In this document: positions 44,622-53,582 of the stretch, piece after piece
How positions within the stretch are numbered: the stretch's first letter is position 1
Layout of the letters: each line of letters starts with the position of its first letter
Source: Blattabacterium sp. (Blatta orientalis) str. Tarazona
GTDB lineage: Bacteria > Bacteroidota > Bacteroidia > Flavobacteriales > Blattabacteriaceae
Direction: 5' to 3'
Assembly: GCF_000334405.1 (NCBI RefSeq)
Contig: NC_020195.1
Span: forward strand, 310,001 to 374,000
DNA length: 64,000 nt
Notes under the pieces: generated by a model
Databases searched by the model: none
What the model was told of the DNA's origin: nothing
The model's input: the letters and a program-made list of their open reading frames with translations, nothing else
Position numbers and translations under genes: made by a program

Positions 44622-44635
44622 TGATGAAATGAATG

Positions 44636-44711
44636 GGTGGACGACCGGATTCGAACCGGCGACCCTCAGAACCACAATCTGATGCTCTAAACCAACTGAG
44701 CTACGTCCACC
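44636..44711 (-). tRNA. tRNA-His (GTG)
   Basis: Acceptor GTGGACG pairs with CGTCCAC, with an extra 5' G at 44711 opposite discriminator C at 44636, the hallmark of tRNA-His. Anticodon stem TCAGA/TCTGA encloses TTGTGGT with GTG. The T loop is GGTTCGAATCC. The 3' CCA is not encoded. Confidence 0.96.
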
Positions 44712-44747
44712 ATTTCTGTTCATAACAAAGATAGACAATCAATCCAT

Positions 44748-45797
44748 TTATTGACAAAAACTTTCGATAATTTTTTTACAATAAGAAAAAAGATCACTAT
44801 ATATCCATTTTCTGATGGAAACTATTTCTTGAATAGGATATAAAAGGTGAACATTTGCTCCTGCATCTAGTGTAAAATAGATATTTTTTTTGCTTTGTTT
44901 TCTAAAATCCCATACTTTATAAAGCACGTGAAGTGTATTCGGTTTCATCCATAAGAAATAGGGATGAGAGGTCATAATCATGGCATGTAGCGTCAAAGCT
45001 TCATGTTCTATTAATTCTCCAAATTCTTGTAAATCCCCCATTTTTAATATGGATATTAGTCTATCCATGTTTTTATTAGCACATTTAAATCTTTCTTTAG
45101 CATAAGGATTGTGAATCATTAATTGATGTCCTTTTGAACTCAAAATTTTTTTAGGATATTCATCTATTACTAAAATGGTATCTCCCATTTTTGTAAAAAT
45201 GGGGTGTATTTTATAGGGATAAGGGATAGCATAAAGATTATTACTTCCCTTTATGGATTTGTGCCCCCCCAAACCAACAAGTCCAGGATATATAGATCTA
45301 CAGGCGCTTCCAGAACCCAATCTTGCTAAAAAAGAAGCTTTTCTTAAAAAGAAGTCTTCTTCTAAAGAAGAAACTAATTTTTTTTCTATTTCCATGATAC
45401 ATAAAGCTAAAGCACTCATAGAGGAAGCAGAAGAAGCTATCCCACTACTGTGTGGAAAAGTATTCTTGGTTTCTATCAAAAAATTGAAATCTCGTAAATA
45501 AGAACAATAAAGTGAAATCCTATGAAAAAATTCCAAAATTTTTGGAAGAAAACTAGAATTTTCTTTTCCAGAAAAGAAAATTCTTATAGATTTCTTTTTT
45601 TTTTCTCTCAGATGATAAATTAATCGCGTTTCCGTATAAACCTTTCCTAGAGAATAACTAATAGACGAATTAGACGGAATTTGAATTTTATTTTTTTGCT
45701 TTCCCCAATATTTTATTAGAGCGATATTGGAAGGACTTTTTTTCGTAACTACTCCATTTGTAACTAGAGAATATTTTTTTTTTCTATAAAAAAACAA
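44748..45797 (-). CDS. mvaD: Diphosphomevalonate decarboxylase
   Basis: Produces isopentenyl diphosphate from mevalonate diphosphate, indicating a mevalonate rather than MEP route to isoprenoids. GHMP-kinase-fold motifs: SPSNIALIKYWGKQ at the N-terminus, the phosphate loop SSGIASSASSMSALAL, GSGSACRSIYPG, and the catalytic Asp in TLDAGANVH. 349 residues, with an N-terminal lead of about 20 residues before the motif. It lies downstream of the dicarboxylate symporter on the minus strand, with tRNA-His after it. Confidence 0.9.
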   Translation of the reverse strand: MFFYRKKKYSLVTNGVVTKKSPSNIALIKYWGKQKNKIQIPSNSSISYSLGKVYTETRLIYHLREKKKKSIRIFFSGKENSSFLPKILEFFHRISLYCSYLRDFNFLIETKNTFPHSSGIASSASSMSALALCIMEIEKKLVSSLEEDFFLRKASFLARLGSGSACRSIYPGLVGLGGHKSIKGSNNLYAIPYPYKIHPIFTKMGDTILVIDEYPKKILSSKGHQLMIHNPYAKERFKCANKNMDRLISILKMGDLQEFGELIEHEALTLHAMIMTSHPYFLWMKPNTLHVLYKVWDFRKQSKKNIYFTLDAGANVHLLYPIQEIVSIRKWIYSDLFSYCKKIIESFCQ

Positions 45798-45833
45798 CTT
45801 TTCTTCAAAAAATACGATTTAATTCCTTAACCG

Positions 45834-47234
45834 TTAGTTCTCACGTTTTTTTATATAATCTAACATTTTTTTATCGTCTAATTCTCCTTCTGAACGAGCA
45901 ATGACACAACTCGCCAATCCATTTCCTATAACATTTACAGTAGTACGAGCCATATCCATCAATTCATCTATTCCTATAATTGCTAATATAGGCCAAGTAG
46001 GTAATCCAAAAGACGCTACAGTAGCTAAAAGAATTACTAAAGAAGCTCTTGGGACTCCAGCCACCCCTTTACTAGTTAAAATTAAAGTTAAACCTATAAA
46101 TATTTGTTGACTAAAACTTAAAGGAATTCCAGAAGCTTGTGCTACAAATACAGTAGCTAAAGATAAATAAAGAGTCGTTCCATCTAAATTAAAACTATAA
46201 CCTGTAGGAATCACAAAAGCAACAATTTTTCTAGGAACACCTAATTTTTCTAAATTTTCCATAAGAAGAGGTAAGGCAGATTCTGAACTCGTAGTAGCAA
46301 ATGCTAAGGATACAGGTTCCGTTAAGGCTTTTACGAACCCTCTTAAAGGAACTTTAATCCATAAAAGAATAGGGAGTAAAACCACTATTAAAAATATAAG
46401 CAAAGCAATATAAAGCGTCAATAATAATTGAAAAAGATTATATAATATATCCAACCCCATATGTCCTACTGTATAAGCTATAGCGGATCCTACTCCTATA
46501 GGAGCAAAATACATGATGATCTTAGTGAATTTAAACATAATCTCTGAAAGACTTTCTGCAAAGAGTAATAGAGGACTACGTTTTTTTTCATCCAAAAAAA
46601 CCATAGATACACCAAAAATAACTGAAAAGACTACAATAGGTAACACATCTCCATGATAGACGGATTTAATGAAATTTTCTGGAAAAACATGAAGAATTGT
46701 ATCTTGCCAAGATTTACTTTCTACTTTCGGTAATTGCTGTCCCATCATTCCTGAAGGCATTACGATTCCTATTCCTGCTTGAGATACATTAATGGCAATA
46801 AGACCAATGAATAAGGCTAAAGTAGTTACTATTTCGAAATACAGGAGAGATTTCCATCCCATACTCCCTAATTGTTTAATATTAGAGTGACTAGCTATCC
46901 CCACTATTAAAGTGGAAAATAATATTGGAGCTATAATAGTTTTGATCATTCTCAAAAATATTTGAGATAAAAATCTTAGTTCTATAGCAATCTTCGGTTG
47001 ATCTAGTCCGACTTCTATTCCTATGATGATGGATAACAAGATCCAAGTTGTTAAGTCCTTTTTCAGAAAGGCATAAAACATGAACAGAGATATTACGAAA
47101 CATCTAAACATGCAAAGAGTCCATTTATCCAATCCCAAAAAGGATTTTGATAAGTGGATAAAAACATATGCTAAAACACTTAAAAATGCTATTAGTAAAA
47201 TTTTTTCTTTTTTTACTTTCATTCCAATACTCAT
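45834..47234 (-). CDS. gltP: Dicarboxylate/amino acid:cation symporter
   Basis: Inner-membrane symporter of the DAACS family for glutamate/aspartate or C4 dicarboxylates. About ten hydrophobic stretches. Signature motifs are the serine-rich loop ATTSSESALP, the NMDGT-like SFNLDGTTLYLSLA and the helix-8 motif GIDELMDMARTTVNVIGN. The open frame extends upstream into tRNA-Gln; ATG 47234 (MSIGMKVKKEK) or ATG 47222 is the likely start. An amino acid uptake role suits host-symbiont exchange. The substrate is not resolved. Confidence 0.88.
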   Translation of the reverse strand: MSIGMKVKKEKILLIAFLSVLAYVFIHLSKSFLGLDKWTLCMFRCFVISLFMFYAFLKKDLTTWILLSIIIGIEVGLDQPKIAIELRFLSQIFLRMIKTIIAPILFSTLIVGIASHSNIKQLGSMGWKSLLYFEIVTTLALFIGLIAINVSQAGIGIVMPSGMMGQQLPKVESKSWQDTILHVFPENFIKSVYHGDVLPIVVFSVIFGVSMVFLDEKKRSPLLLFAESLSEIMFKFTKIIMYFAPIGVGSAIAYTVGHMGLDILYNLFQLLLTLYIALLIFLIVVLLPILLWIKVPLRGFVKALTEPVSLAFATTSSESALPLLMENLEKLGVPRKIVAFVIPTGYSFNLDGTTLYLSLATVFVAQASGIPLSFSQQIFIGLTLILTSKGVAGVPRASLVILLATVASFGLPTWPILAIIGIDELMDMARTTVNVIGNGLASCVIARSEGELDDKKMLDYIKKREN

Positions 47235-47274
47235 TTTGTAAAATTCAACATCTATGCAAAGGATTATTTGGTAA

Positions 47275-47345
47275 CAGACCCGTAGGGACTCGAACCCCAA
47301 CTAACAGAACCAAAATCTGCTGTGCTACCGTTACACAACGGGTCT
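47275..47345 (-). tRNA. tRNA-Gln (TTG)
   Basis: Acceptor AGACCCG pairs with CGGGTCT. Anticodon stem CAGA/TCTG encloses TTTTGGT with anticodon TTG. The T loop is GGTTCGAGTCC. The 5' nucleotide pairs weakly, as is usual for tRNA-Gln. It lies 40 nt upstream of gltP on the same strand. Confidence 0.95.
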
Positions 47346-47473
47346 AGGAAAAATGTAAATATATACCATTTTTTTTCAAAAATCATTATGCCTAAGGCTA
47401 TTTTTAGATGAAAAAAAACCTAACTCCAGGAACAAAAAAATCATCGTTTTTTTTTTAAGGATAAAAGAAACGA

Positions 47474-47481
47474 TATTTTTG
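47474..47481 (+). promoter_or_regulatory. -7 element of rpsP
   Basis: TATTTTTG matches TAnnTTTG. The start would be near 47487, about 55 nt before the rpsP ATG at 47542. No TTG lies at the expected upstream distance. The ~195 nt between tRNA-Gln and rpsP otherwise shows only A/T tracts and no gene. Confidence 0.45.
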
Positions 47482-47541
47482 TACTAAATTACTAAGACTA
47501 CAAGATAAAGAAAATTTTTTCTAGAAAATAATGAATTAATT

Positions 47542-47886
47542 ATGTCTGTTAAAATACGTTTAAAAAGAATTGGGAAAAAACATAGACCTATTTACCATAT
47601 AGTTGTAGCTGATGCTCGTGCTCCACGAGATGGAAAATTTATTGAAAAACTGGGGACTTACAATCCTCATACGGATCCTCCTTCAACAGTATTAAAAATA
47701 CAAAAATCTGTATCCTGGTTAATGAAAGGAGCCCAACCAACAGATACAGTAAAATCCATTTTTTCTAAAAAAGGAGTTTTACTAAAAAAACATTTATTAG
47801 AAGGAGTTAAAAAAGGGGCATTTAATGATGAAGAGGCCAATCAAAAATTTCATGTTTGGTTAAAAAAAAAACAAGATAACCTGTAA
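47542..47886 (+). CDS. rpsP: 30S ribosomal protein S16
   Basis: Early 30S assembly protein. The N-terminal signature is [20 protein letters not shown], then [21 protein letters not shown]. At 114 residues it carries a short charged C-terminal tail. It is convergent with truB (19 nt gap). rimM and trmD, often next to rpsP, are not adjacent here (trmD is at 53 kb). Confidence 0.95.
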   Translation: MSVKIRLKRIGKKHRPIYHIVVADARAPRDGKFIEKLGTYNPHTDPPSTVLKIQKSVSWLMKGAQPTDTVKSIFSKKGVLLKKHLLEGVKKGAFNDEEANQKFHVWLKKKQDNL

Positions 47887-47905
47887 AATTCATCCTTTTT
47901 GAAAG

Positions 47906-48586
47906 TTAAAAATCTATAGAATAACTATTTCTAATAGAGAAAGGACCTATACTTTCTCTTCTTAAAGAAAGTAAATAGGCTCCGCTTTTCATTGCGATTC
48001 CAAAATCTTTGGCTATGGATCGAATATAAGTTCCTTTCCCGCATTCTACAAAAAATTGAATATAAGGGATTCCAATTTTTAAGATATAAAATTTATAAAT
48101 TTTTACTTTTCTAGGCTTCATAGAATTTATTTTTTTTCCTTTTCTAGCATATTCATAGAATCGTTTTCCTTCCATTCGCAAGGCAGAAAAAGATGGTGGA
48201 ATTTGATCTATTTCTCCCTTAAATTTTTTAGATATTTCTTGAACAAGTTCAGGGGTGATATGTGAAGTGGAAGAAAAATTATATTCTTCTGTTTCTGAAT
48301 CAAAAGATTGAGTCGTGCAACCCAGTTTGATAATCCCTGTATAAGTTTTTTTATAATTTTGAATAGAATCCGTTTTTTTTGTGTATTCTCTCCCTATAAG
48401 AATAATTAAAAGTCCTGTAGCAAGAGGATCTAGAGTTCCCGCATGTCCTATTTTTAAGTTTTTTCCAAGAAAATTCCTAATTTTTTTTCTGATGATTTTC
48501 ACCACTTTAAAAGAAGTCCATCCCCACGGTTTATCTATTAATAAAAGTTGATCCTTTTCGAATGCGTATTCTGATAAATTTTTCAA
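47906..48586 (-). CDS. truB: tRNA pseudouridine-55 synthase
   Basis: Isomerises U55 in the T loop of tRNAs. Motifs: LLIDKPWGWTSFKVV, the catalytic Asp in GHAGTLDPLATGLL, and KTYTGIIKLG. 226 residues; the short form without a long C-terminal PUA domain, as in Bacteroidota. It overlaps uppP by 4 nt. Confidence 0.94.
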   Translation of the reverse strand: MKNLSEYAFEKDQLLLIDKPWGWTSFKVVKIIRKKIRNFLGKNLKIGHAGTLDPLATGLLIILIGREYTKKTDSIQNYKKTYTGIIKLGCTTQSFDSETEEYNFSSTSHITPELVQEISKKFKGEIDQIPPSFSALRMEGKRFYEYARKGKKINSMKPRKVKIYKFYILKIGIPYIQFFVECGKGTYIRSIAKDFGIAMKSGAYLLSLRRESIGPFSIRNSYSIDF

Positions 48587-49431
48587 ATCTTAAACTTTTC
48601 AATCGGTTGAAAAAAATAATGTATAACAATAAAGAACAGTCCCAAAATAATTCTATAATATCCGAATAATTTAAAATTATTTCTTTTTAAATATGCCATA
48701 AAACATTTTATGGATAGAATTCCTGTAATGAAAGCCACTATATTTCCAATAATCAAAAACTGGATTTCTTGTAGAAAAAGTTCTTTGGACATGGAAATAA
48801 TAATACGAAAATTCCATGGAAAACTGAAAGAAGTTAATTGAAAATAATAGTCAAATAATTTTTTACATGTGGCAATAACAATAACCGGGACAGATAAAAA
48901 AAAAGAAAATTCAATAGCATTTTTTCTATGAACATTTTGTAACAGACAAGCAACTATAGTAGCGGCACTTCTAGATACTCCTGGAATCAGAGCCATACAT
49001 TGGCATAATCCAATAATAAAAGCTTGAAAATAATTGATATGATTACTTTTATCCAAATTTTTTTCATAAAAATTTTCCACTTTCAAAAGAATTATTCCTC
49101 CTATAATAAGAAAAAAAGCGACTATGAGTGGATTTCCTAAGAAGAAATTTGTTCTTCTATTCAAGAAAAAACCAAAAATTCCTATAGGAAAACTAGCTAG
49201 AAAAATTTTTAGATAAAAATCTGCTTTTTGAAAAAAAATTTTTTTACCGATAAAAAAAACCACAGAAAAAACCGCTCCAAGTTGAACAGAAATCAGGAAT
49301 AATTTCGTGATCTTTTTTTCTAGGATTCCCATAATGGAAGCTGCAAGGATCATATGTCCTGTAGAAGAAATAGGAAAAAATTCTGTAAGACCTTCAATAA
49401 TCCCTAATAGGATTGATTGAATGTAATTCAT
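48583..49431 (-). CDS. uppP: Undecaprenyl-diphosphatase
   Basis: Membrane phosphatase that recycles undecaprenyl diphosphate, the lipid carrier for peptidoglycan. BacA/UppP motifs: IIEGLTEFFPISSTGHM near the N-terminus and the PGVSRSAAT loop. About eight hydrophobic segments, 282 residues. Its ATG overlaps the gyrB stop by one base (TAATG), implying coupling. Retention fits continued cell wall synthesis (murB is also present). Confidence 0.94.
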   Translation of the reverse strand: MNYIQSILLGIIEGLTEFFPISSTGHMILAASIMGILEKKITKLFLISVQLGAVFSVVFFIGKKIFFQKADFYLKIFLASFPIGIFGFFLNRRTNFFLGNPLIVAFFLIIGGIILLKVENFYEKNLDKSNHINYFQAFIIGLCQCMALIPGVSRSAATIVACLLQNVHRKNAIEFSFFLSVPVIVIATCKKLFDYYFQLTSFSFPWNFRIIISMSKELFLQEIQFLIIGNIVAFITGILSIKCFMAYLKRNNFKLFGYYRIILGLFFIVIHYFFQPIEKFKI

Positions 49432-51365
49432 TAAACATCAATTTTTGCATGAATTGCATTTTTTTCTATGAAACTTCTACGTGGAGGTACTTCCGCTCCC
49501 ATAAGAATGGAAAATATTTTATCGGCTTCCGAAAGGTTTTCTATATGAACCTTTCGTAAAGTCCTTTTTTTTGGATTCATAGTCGTTTCCCAAAGTTGTT
49601 CCGCATTCATTTCTCCTAATCCTTTATAACGTTGGATATTGATTTTTTTTCTTTCTCCTAATCTTTGGAGAATTTTTTCTCTTTCCTCATCACTCCAAGC
49701 ATATTGAGAATGATTGCCTTTTCTGATTAAATAAAGAGGAGGCGTCGCAATATAGATATGTCCTTTTTCTATTAAGAGCTTCATATAACGAAAGAACAAT
49801 GTTAAAATCAAAGTGGAAATATGACTTCCATCTATATCTGCATCTGTCATAATAATAATTTTATTATATCTAAGTTTTTTTACATTTAAATTTTTTGGAT
49901 CTTCTTCGGTTCCAATAGAAACCCCCAATGAGGTAAATATATTTCTAATTTCTTCATTTTCAAATATTTTATATTGCATAGCTTTTTCTACATTTAGGAT
50001 TTTTCCTCGTAAAGGTAAAATAGCTTGAAAGCTCCGATCTCTACCTTGTTTAGCCGTTCCCCCTGCAGAATCTCCTTCTACCAAATAGATTTCACAATTC
50101 TCTGGATTATTGAAAGAACAATCCGCTAATTTTCCAGGTAAAATGCTATTGTATATGGGACTCTTTTTTTGTATTAATTCACGAGCTTTTTTAGCAGCTT
50201 GACGTGCTTTAGCCGATAAGATAACTTTATCAATAATTTTTCTTCTCTCACTGGGGTTTTCTTCTAGATAACTGTTTAACATCTCCCCCACAATTTTATC
50301 TACAATTCCTCCTACTTCGTGATTGCTTAATTTTGTTTTAGTTTGTCCTTCAAATTGAGGTTCCATTACCCTGACAGATATAATAGCTGTAAGACCTTCT
50401 CGGAAATCATCTCCCGTCAAATCTACTTTATCTTTTTTATTATCTTTGTTAGATAAAAGTCCATATCTATCCGTATATTTCTTAAATGTCCTTGTTAAAG
50501 CTCTTCTAAATCCAGAAATATGAGTCCCTCCCTCCGAAGTATTGATATTATTCACATAAGAATAAATTTTCTCTTTGAAAGAAGTATTGTACTGCATGGC
50601 TACTTCCACTATGGTATTTTCTTTTTCTCCTTCAATAAAAATAATGCTCCTTGTTAAGGATTCTTGATTCTTATCTAGAATAGGAAGGTATTCTTTTAAT
50701 CCATTTTTAGAGAAAAAATGCTCTTCTATGTTATTCCTTTCGTCTTTTAAAAATAAGTGCAATCCTTTATTTAGAAAAGCTAATTCTTTCAAACGTGTGG
50801 ATAATATTTCATAATGATATGTGATCGAATTGAAAATAGAATTATCAGCTAGATAATGAATTTTTGTTCCTTGTAAATGGGTTTTTCCTAAACATTGGAC
50901 CCTATCAATAGGTGTTCCTATCAAATATTCTTGTTGGTAAACTTTTCTGTTACGATAAACTGTCACTATAAGTCTTTTGGACAAGGCATTTACACAGGAT
51001 ATCCCTACTCCATGCAATCCTCCAGAAACTTTATAAGAGTTTTTGTCAAATTTACCACCCGCTCCTATTTTTGTCATGACTACTTCAAGAGCAGACTTTC
51101 CTTCTTTCTTATGAATATCTATGGGAATACCACGACCATTATCCAGGACTGTAATAAATCCATTTTTGTGAATGGTCACCCATATTTTATTACAATAACC
51201 TGCTAAGGATTCATCTACGGAATTATCTATGACTTCATTTACTAAATGATGCAATCCTCTAATCCCTACGTCTCCAATATACATAGAAGGTCTAAGCCTT
51301 ATGTGTTCAATCCCTTCTAGAGACTGTATGCTATCTGCTGTATAATCTGTATTTTTATTACTCAT
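49431..51365 (-). CDS. gyrB: DNA gyrase subunit B
   Basis: ATPase subunit of gyrase, introducing negative supercoils. GHKL ATPase motifs: EVIDNSVDESLAG, LDNGRGIPIDIH and VSGGLHGVGISCVNALS. The TOPRIM domain has LVEGDSAGGTAKQGRDR near residue 425 and MTDADIDGSHI. The C-terminal QRYKGLGEMN is present. 644 residues with no large insertion. It matches gyrB better than parE, though the two are similar. First gene of gyrB-uppP-truB, divergent from argH. Confidence 0.94.
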   Translation of the reverse strand: MSNKNTDYTADSIQSLEGIEHIRLRPSMYIGDVGIRGLHHLVNEVIDNSVDESLAGYCNKIWVTIHKNGFITVLDNGRGIPIDIHKKEGKSALEVVMTKIGAGGKFDKNSYKVSGGLHGVGISCVNALSKRLIVTVYRNRKVYQQEYLIGTPIDRVQCLGKTHLQGTKIHYLADNSIFNSITYHYEILSTRLKELAFLNKGLHLFLKDERNNIEEHFFSKNGLKEYLPILDKNQESLTRSIIFIEGEKENTIVEVAMQYNTSFKEKIYSYVNNINTSEGGTHISGFRRALTRTFKKYTDRYGLLSNKDNKKDKVDLTGDDFREGLTAIISVRVMEPQFEGQTKTKLSNHEVGGIVDKIVGEMLNSYLEENPSERRKIIDKVILSAKARQAAKKARELIQKKSPIYNSILPGKLADCSFNNPENCEIYLVEGDSAGGTAKQGRDRSFQAILPLRGKILNVEKAMQYKIFENEEIRNIFTSLGVSIGTEEDPKNLNVKKLRYNKIIIMTDADIDGSHISTLILTLFFRYMKLLIEKGHIYIATPPLYLIRKGNHSQYAWSDEEREKILQRLGERKKINIQRYKGLGEMNAEQLWETTMNPKKRTLRKVHIENLSEADKIFSILMGAEVPPRRSFIEKNAIHAKIDV

Positions 51366-51469
51366 AACCCATTCTAATTTTATTAGAAATTTTTCCTATT
51401 TTCATAAAAATTTATAGTTTTATAGGATCTTTAAAGTAAAGATAGAAAAAATCTAAAACATGCTATCAC

Positions 51470-52828
51470 GTGAAAATTTGGGAAAAAGATATTCATTCTC
51501 ATAATAGGAATAGAGAAATAGAAGAATTTACTTCAGGTAAAGATTCAAAATTAGATTTACTTTTAGCCCCACATGACGTTATTGGAACCATAGCTCATGT
51601 GATGATGTTAGAAAGTATTGGATTATTAAATCAAAAAGATTTAGAAATTTTAATTAAAGAATTACGTCACATTTATATACACGAAATATTAACAAATAAT
51701 TTTCAAATGGATGAAGGAATAGAGGATGTTCATTCTCAAATAGAATTTTTGTTAACAGATCGTTTAGGAAAAGTTGGAAAGAAAATTCACAGTGGTAGAT
51801 CCAGAAATGATCAAATATTGGTAGATCTGAAACTTTTTATTCGTACAGAAATCAAAGAAATTGTATTAATAGTCTATTCTTTTTTTGATTTATTATTACA
51901 ATTAAGTGAACAATATAAAAATATATTAATGCCTGGTTATACCCATTATCAAATTGCTATGCCTTCTTCTTTTGGACTTTGGTTTTCGGCATATGCGGAA
52001 AGTTTAATAGATGATATGTTATTAATTCACACAGCTTATCGGATTACCAATAAAAACCCTTTAGGTTCCGCTGCTGGTTACGGATCTTCTTTTCCTTTAA
52101 ATCGGAAAATGACAACGGAATTATTAGGATTTGAAAATTTAAATTACAATGTTGTATATGCTCAAATGGGACGAGGAAAAATGGAAAGAATAGTAACAGA
52201 ATCCCTTGCTTCTTTAGCCAGAACTTTGAGTAAGATGTCCCAAGATATTTGCTTATATTTAAGTCAAAACTATAATTTCATTAGTTTTCCTGATTTTCTT
52301 ACTACCGGATCTAGTATTATGCCTCATAAGAAAAATCCAGATGTTTTTGAAATCATACGAGCTAAATGCAATAGAATATCTTCATTGCCGAATGAAATTT
52401 CTTTAATTGTATCCAATTTGTGTTCCGGATACCATAGAGATTTTCAAATAATTAAAGAAAGATTTTTACCTGTTTTTGATGAATTAAAAAAGTGTTTTTC
52501 CATATTTAGATACATGTTGAATCATATTGTGGTTAGAAAGGACATTCTTCGAGAGGATAAGTATAAATACTTATTCAGTGTAGAAGTAGTTAATCAACTT
52601 GTACAGAAAGGATATTCTTTTAGAGAAGCTTATCAAAAGGTGGCTACAGATATTAAAAATGAACGTTTTAAACCATTAAAAAAAAATTTTTCTCATTCTC
52701 ATGAAGGAAGTATAGGGAATTTGTGTAATCAAGAAATTAGAGATATGATGCGAAAACTGATAAATAAATTTGATTTTGAGATCATTCAAAAAGTGATTGA
52801 ACGGTTAGTTTATGGAAAAAATCCATAA
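51470..52828 (+). CDS. argH: Argininosuccinate lyase
   Basis: Final step of arginine synthesis, cleaving argininosuccinate to arginine and fumarate. The signature GSSIMPHKKNPDVFE is intact, with DEGIEDVHSQIE and SGRSRNDQI upstream. GTG 51470 (MKIWEKD) is the only plausible start matching the family N-terminus. 452 residues. It lies far from the carAB-argF'BE operon. Confidence 0.95.
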   Translation: MKIWEKDIHSHNRNREIEEFTSGKDSKLDLLLAPHDVIGTIAHVMMLESIGLLNQKDLEILIKELRHIYIHEILTNNFQMDEGIEDVHSQIEFLLTDRLGKVGKKIHSGRSRNDQILVDLKLFIRTEIKEIVLIVYSFFDLLLQLSEQYKNILMPGYTHYQIAMPSSFGLWFSAYAESLIDDMLLIHTAYRITNKNPLGSAAGYGSSFPLNRKMTTELLGFENLNYNVVYAQMGRGKMERIVTESLASLARTLSKMSQDICLYLSQNYNFISFPDFLTTGSSIMPHKKNPDVFEIIRAKCNRISSLPNEISLIVSNLCSGYHRDFQIIKERFLPVFDELKKCFSIFRYMLNHIVVRKDILREDKYKYLFSVEVVNQLVQKGYSFREAYQKVATDIKNERFKPLKKNFSHSHEGSIGNLCNQEIRDMMRKLINKFDFEIIQKVIERLVYGKNP

Positions 52829-52837
52829 TGTAAATCT

Positions 52838-53497
52838 TTAAGAATCCAATTTTTTTTGGATAGATTTTTTAAAAATCCATTCTTTTATTTTTTTGTGATG
52901 TCCAGATAAAAGTATTTTTGGGACGGACCATCCTTTGTAAATTTCTGGACGAGTGTAAATAGGTGGGGCTCCCATTTTTTCCATTTGAAACGAATCTGTG
53001 ATCATGGAATCTGGATTATGCAGGACTCCTGGTAATAATCTGGCGATGGTTTCTACTACAACAGCCGCAGCTAGTTCTCCTCCAGATAACACATAAGGAC
53101 CAATAGATATTTCTTTGGAAATTAAATGATCTCTAATTCTCTGATCAATTCCTTTATAACGACCACACAGGATAAGAATATTTTTCTTACAAGTTAATAC
53201 GTTAGCATATTTTTGTGAAAAAAGTATTCCATCAGGAGTCATAAAAATTTTTTCATCATAATTTCTTTCTGATAATAATTTATCAAAACACTGATATACA
53301 GGTTCTATTCTAAGAATCATCCCAGATCCCCCTCCATAAGGATAGTCGTCCACCTTTTTACGCTTTCCTAAACCATATTTTCGTAAATCATGAATATGAA
53401 TATCCATGATTCCTTTATTCATAGCTCTTTTAATAAGAGAACTTGAAAAAGTTCCCTTGAGAATTTCCGGAACCACGCTAACAATATCTATACGCAT
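52838..53497 (-). CDS. trmD: tRNA (guanine37-N1)-methyltransferase
   Basis: Adds m1G37 to prevent frameshifting. SPOUT-fold knot motifs: DDYPYGGGSGMILRIEP, LCGRYKGIDQR and GPYVLSGGELAA. ATG 53497 (MRIDIVSVVPEIL) is the canonical start; the frame's upstream start adds only seven unconserved residues. 219 residues, intact. It is convergent with argH (9 nt gap) and divergent from der. Confidence 0.95.
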   Translation of the reverse strand: MRIDIVSVVPEILKGTFSSSLIKRAMNKGIMDIHIHDLRKYGLGKRKKVDDYPYGGGSGMILRIEPVYQCFDKLLSERNYDEKIFMTPDGILFSQKYANVLTCKKNILILCGRYKGIDQRIRDHLISKEISIGPYVLSGGELAAAVVVETIARLLPGVLHNPDSMITDSFQMEKMGAPPIYTRPEIYKGWSVPKILLSGHHKKIKEWIFKKSIQKKLDS

Positions 53498-53558
53498 TTT
53501 TTTTTCAGTAATATACACTTTGACTAAGAATCTATGAATGAAACTAGTGAAAAAATTA

Positions 53559-53566
53559 TACCTTTG
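53559..53566 (+). promoter_or_regulatory. -7 element of der
   Basis: TACCTTTG matches the consensus. Transcription should start near 53572, only about 5-11 nt before the der start codon (GTG 53577 or ATG 53583), so the mRNA would be nearly leaderless. No TTG at the expected distance. Confidence 0.5.
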
Positions 53567-53582
53567 TGAATAATTAGTGACA

